Source of the DNA: DAOPXV01 sp035352535
GTDB taxonomy: Bacteria > Muiribacteriota > UBA9980
NCBI GenBank assembly: GCA_964545075.1
Contig: CAZJFS010000001.1
Span: 1 to 64,000, forward strand
Direction of reading: 5' to 3'
Length of the DNA: 64,000 bases
Shown here: positions 60,617-64,000 of the stretch, one piece after another
How the letters are laid out: each line of letters starts with the position of its first letter
Position numbering within the stretch: position 1 is the first letter of the stretch
Translations under genes and position numbers: made by a program
The notes under the pieces: model-generated
Seen by the model: the letters and a program-made list of their open reading frames with translations, nothing else
The model's database searches: none
What the model was told of the DNA's origin: nothing

Positions 60617-62205
60617 TGGAAAAAGGCTATATAACGATGGTGCTGCACGCGCATCTGCCATATGTGCGCCACCCGGAATATAAGTATTTTCTCGAGGAAA
60701 ACTGGCTTTTCGAAGCCATAAATGAAACATATCTCCCATTGCTTCACGCTTTCGAGAGAATGGCGCACGACCGCGTTAACTTCAAACTGACGATGTCTCT
60801 GACGCCCACGCTTCTGGCGATGCTTTCCGACCCGCTGCTGCAGGAACGTTATGTGAAACACTTAGACGCCCTCATCGAACTCGCGGAAAAAGAGGTCGTA
60901 AGGACCAGGCTCATGCCCGATCTGAACAAGGTCGCCGTCATGTACCTCGATAAGTTCATATTGAACAGGAAAACCTTCGTCAATCAATACAACAACAACA
61001 TAATCGAAGGCTTTAAAAAATTCCACTACAGCGGAAACCTCGAGATCATAACTTGCTGCGCCACGCACGGCTTCCTTCCGCTCATGTCGGTGAACGAACG
61101 CGCGGTCGAGGCCCAGATAAAAATCGCCGTCGATTCCCACATCCGCCACATCGGAAAAGCACCCAAAGGCATATGGCTCGCCGAATGCGGATATTTTCCG
61201 GGTCACGACAAAGTCCTTAAAAAATACGGAATCCAATATTTCTTCACCGATACGCACGGCATCCTTCACGGCTCGCCGCGACCTAAATATGGCGTTTTCG
61301 CGCCGGTTTTCTGCGATTCTGGCGTGGCCGCTTTCGGACGCGACATCGAATCGTCAAGATCGGTATGGAGCGCGAACGAAGGATATCCGGGCGATTACAA
61401 CTATCGCGAATTTTATCGCGACGTCGGATATGACCTCGACCTGGACTACATAAGGCCGTACATCCACCCCGACGGCATCAGGATAAACACCGGCATCAAA
61501 TATTATAAAATAACAGGGAAAACCCAGGAAAAACAGGTTTATGACCCTGAAAAAGCCCTCCACATGGCGCGCGAACACGCAGCAAACTTCCACTTCAACC
61601 GCGTGAAACAGGTCGAGCACTTAAATCAGTATATGGACAGAAAGCCGCTCGTCGTTTCACCTTATGACGCCGAGCTTTTCGGGCACTGGTGGTACGAGGG
61701 ACCGAGTTTCGTCGAGCAATTCCTGCGCATGTCGTGCGACAGCAGAAGCGCCATAAAAGCCATAACGCCGCCGGAATACCTCGAAATGTATCCTAAAAAC
61801 CAGATTGTAACGCCGTCCTTCAGCTCATGGGGCCACAAGGGCTACAGCGAAGTATGGCTTTCGCCCTCGAACGATTGGATATATCCGCATCTGATAGAAA
61901 TATCCGAGCGCATGGTTGAGCTCGCGACGCATTATCAAAATCAAAGCTCCGACCTTCTGGTCAACCGCGCGCTCGCTCAGGCCGCGAGAGAGCTTCTGCT
62001 CGCTCAAAGCTCGGACTGGGCCTTCATCATAAGAAATAACACGACCGTCGAGTATGCCGAAAAGCGCACGAAGGACCATGTGAACCGGTTCAATTCGCTG
62101 TACGAACAGATAAAGGACCGCCGTATAAACCCTGAGTTCCTGCAAGCGCTCGAATATCACGACAACATATTCCCCGACATAGATTACAGGATCTATGCCG
62201 TATAA
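60616..62205 (+). CDS. GH57 1,4-alpha-glucan branching enzyme (DUF1957)
   Basis: A 529-aa enzyme with the GH57 motifs in order: HAHLPYVRHPE, ENWLFEAINETYLP, CCATHGFLPLM, catalytic Glu in GIWLAECGYFPG, and catalytic Asp in SPYDAELFGHWWYEGP. The C-terminal helical DUF1957 domain includes SSDWAFIIRN. It forms alpha-1,6 branches in glycogen-like glucan. ATG overlaps the DUF4912 stop by 1 nt (TAATG), a tight operon pair seen in many bacteria. Confidence 0.93.
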   Translation: MEKGYITMVLHAHLPYVRHPEYKYFLEENWLFEAINETYLPLLHAFERMAHDRVNFKLTMSLTPTLLAMLSDPLLQERYVKHLDALIELAEKEVVRTRLMPDLNKVAVMYLDKFILNRKTFVNQYNNNIIEGFKKFHYSGNLEIITCCATHGFLPLMSVNERAVEAQIKIAVDSHIRHIGKAPKGIWLAECGYFPGHDKVLKKYGIQYFFTDTHGILHGSPRPKYGVFAPVFCDSGVAAFGRDIESSRSVWSANEGYPGDYNYREFYRDVGYDLDLDYIRPYIHPDGIRINTGIKYYKITGKTQEKQVYDPEKALHMAREHAANFHFNRVKQVEHLNQYMDRKPLVVSPYDAELFGHWWYEGPSFVEQFLRMSCDSRSAIKAITPPEYLEMYPKNQIVTPSFSSWGHKGYSEVWLSPSNDWIYPHLIEISERMVELATHYQNQSSDLLVNRALAQAARELLLAQSSDWAFIIRNNTTVEYAEKRTKDHVNRFNSLYEQIKDRRINPEFLQALEYHDNIFPDIDYRIYAV

Positions 62206-62269
62206 CTTTGAACCGATAATTCCAATAAAATAATAGCGGCGGATAATAAGAAAAACAAAAATAAGATTT

Positions 62270-62307
62270 AAAAGAGCTGTTTGAATCAATTTTAAGCGGC
62301 TCTTTTT
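62270..62307 (+). terminator. Terminator of the DUF4912-GH57 operon
   Basis: AAGAGC (62272-62277) and GCTCTT (62299-62304) form the base of a stem extended by G-T and A-T pairs to about 10 bp, followed by TTTT. Confidence 0.65.
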
Positions 62308-62321
62308 AAATTAATGGCCGA

Positions 62322-62356
62322 GGTAAAACTTATCAGCAATGTGATATATTTTTACC
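62322..62356. promoter_or_regulatory. Dyad upstream of the serine hydrolase gene
   Basis: GGTAAAA (62322-62328) pairs with TTTTACC (62350-62356), and inside it TATCA (62331-62335) pairs with TGATA (62342-62346). It lies about 60 nt before the start codon; operator or RNA hairpin. Confidence 0.35.
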
Positions 62357-62413
62357 GTTAAATTCATGGAAAAAATCCGAACCCATAAAATAAATTATAA
62401 TGTGGAGGCCGTC

Positions 62414-63538
62414 ATGTTAAAAATTAAATTTCACGCAGTTATTATCATGGTCGCAATGATCTTTTTATGGGCCGCGCAGACCGGTTCAGCGCATGCGAAT
62501 GAAACTGAATCCGCGCTGGAGTCACAAAAGATATCGAAGATCGAGCAAGTTATCGAAAAGACCATGGAAACTGAAAAATTGCCTGGCGTTATCGCGCTTG
62601 TTTCCGCGCCCGATTTCAATCCTCTGATAATAACCAAAGGCTACGCCAACCTTTCAACTAAACGCCCTATGAGCGCGAACGACATTGTAAGGATCGCAAG
62701 CCTCACGAAAACCTTCACAGCGACCGTCATCATGCAGCTCGCCGGGGAAGGCCGCCTCGACCTGGATGATAAAATCTCAAAATTCGAAAACAAGATACCG
62801 GTCATAAAAAAGATGAGATACAGAAACAGCATCACGATCAGAAATTTATTGACCCATAACAGCGGCCTGGAAAATTATTTTATCGACAAAAAATTCGAAA
62901 GCGACTATTACAACAGGCCGCTTCTTTCCTGGACCCCGGAGCAGCTCATAAACATCAGCCTCAAACACAGACAGAAACGCCCGGGCGGCAAGGCCGTCTA
63001 TTCGAACACGAATTTCATCCTTCTCGGCATGATCATCGAGGCTCTGACGGCTAACTCTTATGAAAGCGAGGTCGTGCAAAGGATATTGATCCCTGCCGGG
63101 CTAACTCACACATATTTTCCGAAAAGCGTCTCGATCAAAGGCGTATTCGCGCACGGATACATGAACGGAAAAGACGTAACGCTCATCGACTCTTCCTGCG
63201 GCTGGGCCGCCGGATCGCTGATCTCCAACCTCGAAGATCTCTGGAAGTGGAACGGCATATTCGCCGAAGGCGAACTGCTCGATCCGAAGATAAACGCGGA
63301 ACGTCAAAAAACCGTTCCGGTTAAAGGCTCTCCGCAGATGACCTACGGGCCGGGTTCAATGAATATCGGCAACCTTACCGGACACACGGGCTCGATCACG
63401 GGTTATAAACACGCCATGCTCTACCTTCCTTCGAAAAAGGCGACAATAATTGTTTTATCCAATTACGAATCGCCGGCTGCCGACCTTTTATGCCTTACGA
63501 TCGCGAAGATAGCGTTCCCGGAAGCGGTAGGTTATTAA
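62414..63538 (+). CDS. Secreted serine hydrolase, class C beta-lactamase family
   Basis: ATG at 62414 has GGAGG (62404-62408) 5 nt upstream; the frame is open to an ATG at 62366 without a site. The 374-aa protein has a signal peptide (about 1-27, ending SAHA). The catalytic motifs are Ser-x2-Lys in IASLTKTFTAT, Tyr-x-Asn in YSNTNFILLG, and His-x-Gly in GHTGSITGYKH. The family includes AmpC, DD-carboxypeptidases (LpqH/EstB type) and esterases; the HTG form fits a peptidase or esterase rather than a true beta-lactamase (KTG). It probably works on periplasmic peptides. Confidence 0.88.
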   Translation: MLKIKFHAVIIMVAMIFLWAAQTGSAHANETESALESQKISKIEQVIEKTMETEKLPGVIALVSAPDFNPLIITKGYANLSTKRPMSANDIVRIASLTKTFTATVIMQLAGEGRLDLDDKISKFENKIPVIKKMRYRNSITIRNLLTHNSGLENYFIDKKFESDYYNRPLLSWTPEQLINISLKHRQKRPGGKAVYSNTNFILLGMIIEALTANSYESEVVQRILIPAGLTHTYFPKSVSIKGVFAHGYMNGKDVTLIDSSCGWAAGSLISNLEDLWKWNGIFAEGELLDPKINAERQKTVPVKGSPQMTYGPGSMNIGNLTGHTGSITGYKHAMLYLPSKKATIIVLSNYESPAADLLCLTIAKIAFPEAVGY

Positions 63539-63597
63539 CAGCCGCCTCATCAACAATGCGAAAAAAATAACACACATAAAAAAAGGAAGAATGAAAA

Positions 63598-64000
63598 ATG
63601 AAAAAAATATTACTTGTTGCGATAGTTTTATTATTAATCTGCGGCGGCGCGGCGCGCGCGGAAAACACATTTGATGATCTGAAAAAGAAAGCCGCAAGCG
63701 GAGACGCGGCTGCGCTGGGGCTTTTAGGCGAAGCGTATTCCTGCGGCTGGAACGGCGCGCCAAAAGACGATAAAAAAGCCGTCGAATGTTTTGAAAAAGC
63801 GGCCGCGCAGGGCGATCCTGTCGGTCAATACTATATGGGAACGATATTTTATTTCGGCAATACGGTTAATAAAGATTATAAGAAAGCCGCGGAATGGTTT
63901 GAAAAAGCCGCGCTTCATGGCGAGATCAGGGCCCAGGGCAATATCGCGATGATGTATTACGAGGGAACCGATTTCCCTCAGAACAATATCATGGCTTACG
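63598..64000 (+). CDS. Secreted Sel1-repeat protein (truncated by window end)
   Basis: ATG at 63598 follows GGAAG (63585-63589) by 8 nt. Frame is open to the window end (134 codons). Signal peptide about 1-21 (ending ARA). At least three Sel1-type helical repeats follow, each with the pattern Gly-x-Ala-x2-Leu-Gly-x2-Tyr and Ala-x-Glu-(W/C)-Phe-x-Lys-Ala-Ala (e.g. KKAVECFEKAAAQGDPVGQY and KKAAEWFEKAALHGEIRAQG). Sel1 repeats bind proteins. An ATG 7 nt upstream in another frame is not supported. Confidence 0.85.
   Translation, partial: MKKILLVAIVLLLICGGAARAENTFDDLKKKAASGDAAALGLLGEAYSCGWNGAPKDDKKAVECFEKAAAQGDPVGQYYMGTIFYFGNTVNKDYKKAAEWFEKAALHGEIRAQGNIAMMYYEGTDFPQNNIMAY

Noticed and set aside
62414..63538. 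Antibiotic-resistance beta-lactamase
   Set aside because: The third motif is His-Thr-Gly, not Lys-Thr-Gly, and the family is mostly peptidases and esterases.
1..64000. tRNA, rRNA, CRISPR array, insertion sequence, prophage
   Set aside because: No tRNA T-loop pattern in any intergenic gap, no regularly spaced repeats, no transposase or phage genes seen by eye; a tRNAscan or CRISPR search would settle it.

Overview
The window looks like a piece of a chromosome from an uncultivated bacterium. A run of exactly 100 N at 28965-29064 marks a scaffold join, so this is probably a metagenome or draft assembly. Genes are tightly packed, often with 1-11 nt overlaps. Shine-Dalgarno sites (AAGGAG, GGAGG) are clear, and many promoters are close to TTGACA-17-TATAAT. 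TTG starts are common and one gene appears to start at CTG. Many secreted proteins, one lipoprotein, an ECF sigma factor and periplasmic repeat proteins fit an envelope-rich bacterium. The mix of a YacL-like PIN/TRAM protein, a HutP-like domain, a DUF4912 + GH57 pair and a compact family-B DNA polymerase does not point to one cultured phylum. I suggest a candidate-phylum bacterium and cannot place it further. I saw no tRNA, rRNA, CRISPR array, transposase or phage gene.

Layout. 0.5-8 kb (+): secreted and membrane proteins, DUF1844, DUF362-ferredoxin, an ankyrin protein and an M20 amidohydrolase, closed by a bidirectional terminator. 8.2-25.1 kb (-): a long co-directional run. In transcription order it holds a YacL-like PIN/TRAM protein, a CBS-HutP fusion, a duplicated secreted protein, gltX, a TM2-like protein, radical SAM, PP2C phosphatase, M20 peptidase, family-B DNA polymerase, an aspartase-like protein with a rewritten active site, and a BMP-type nucleoside ABC importer (binding protein, ATPase, two permeases). 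25.3-32 kb: PatB-like aminotransferase, ECF sigma plus membrane partner, and three secreted proteins, one crossing the gap. 32.3-36.5 kb (-): a giant M30-like metalloprotease lipoprotein. 37-41.7 kb: C39-like protease, MEDS-PAS hybrid histidine kinase, hydantoinase.

42.5-51.0 kb (-) is the highlight: an apparent single operon oleA-oleB-oleC-oleD-thioesterase-KAS II-ACP-phytoene-desaturase-like oxidoreductase, behind one strong promoter. OleABCD join two fatty acyl chains head to head into a long-chain olefin. The four extra genes look like a dedicated acyl-chain building and desaturating module, so the product may be an unusual polyunsaturated or modified hydrocarbon.

51-64 kb: zinc-ribbon protein, PAS-class III cyclase with a cysteine cluster, two tandem receiver-domain paralogs, a degenerate creatininase-family protein, AlkD-like protein, a secreted paralog pair, an RsuA-type pseudouridine synthase, DUF4912 + GH57 branching enzyme, a serine hydrolase, and the start of a Sel1-repeat protein cut by the window edge.
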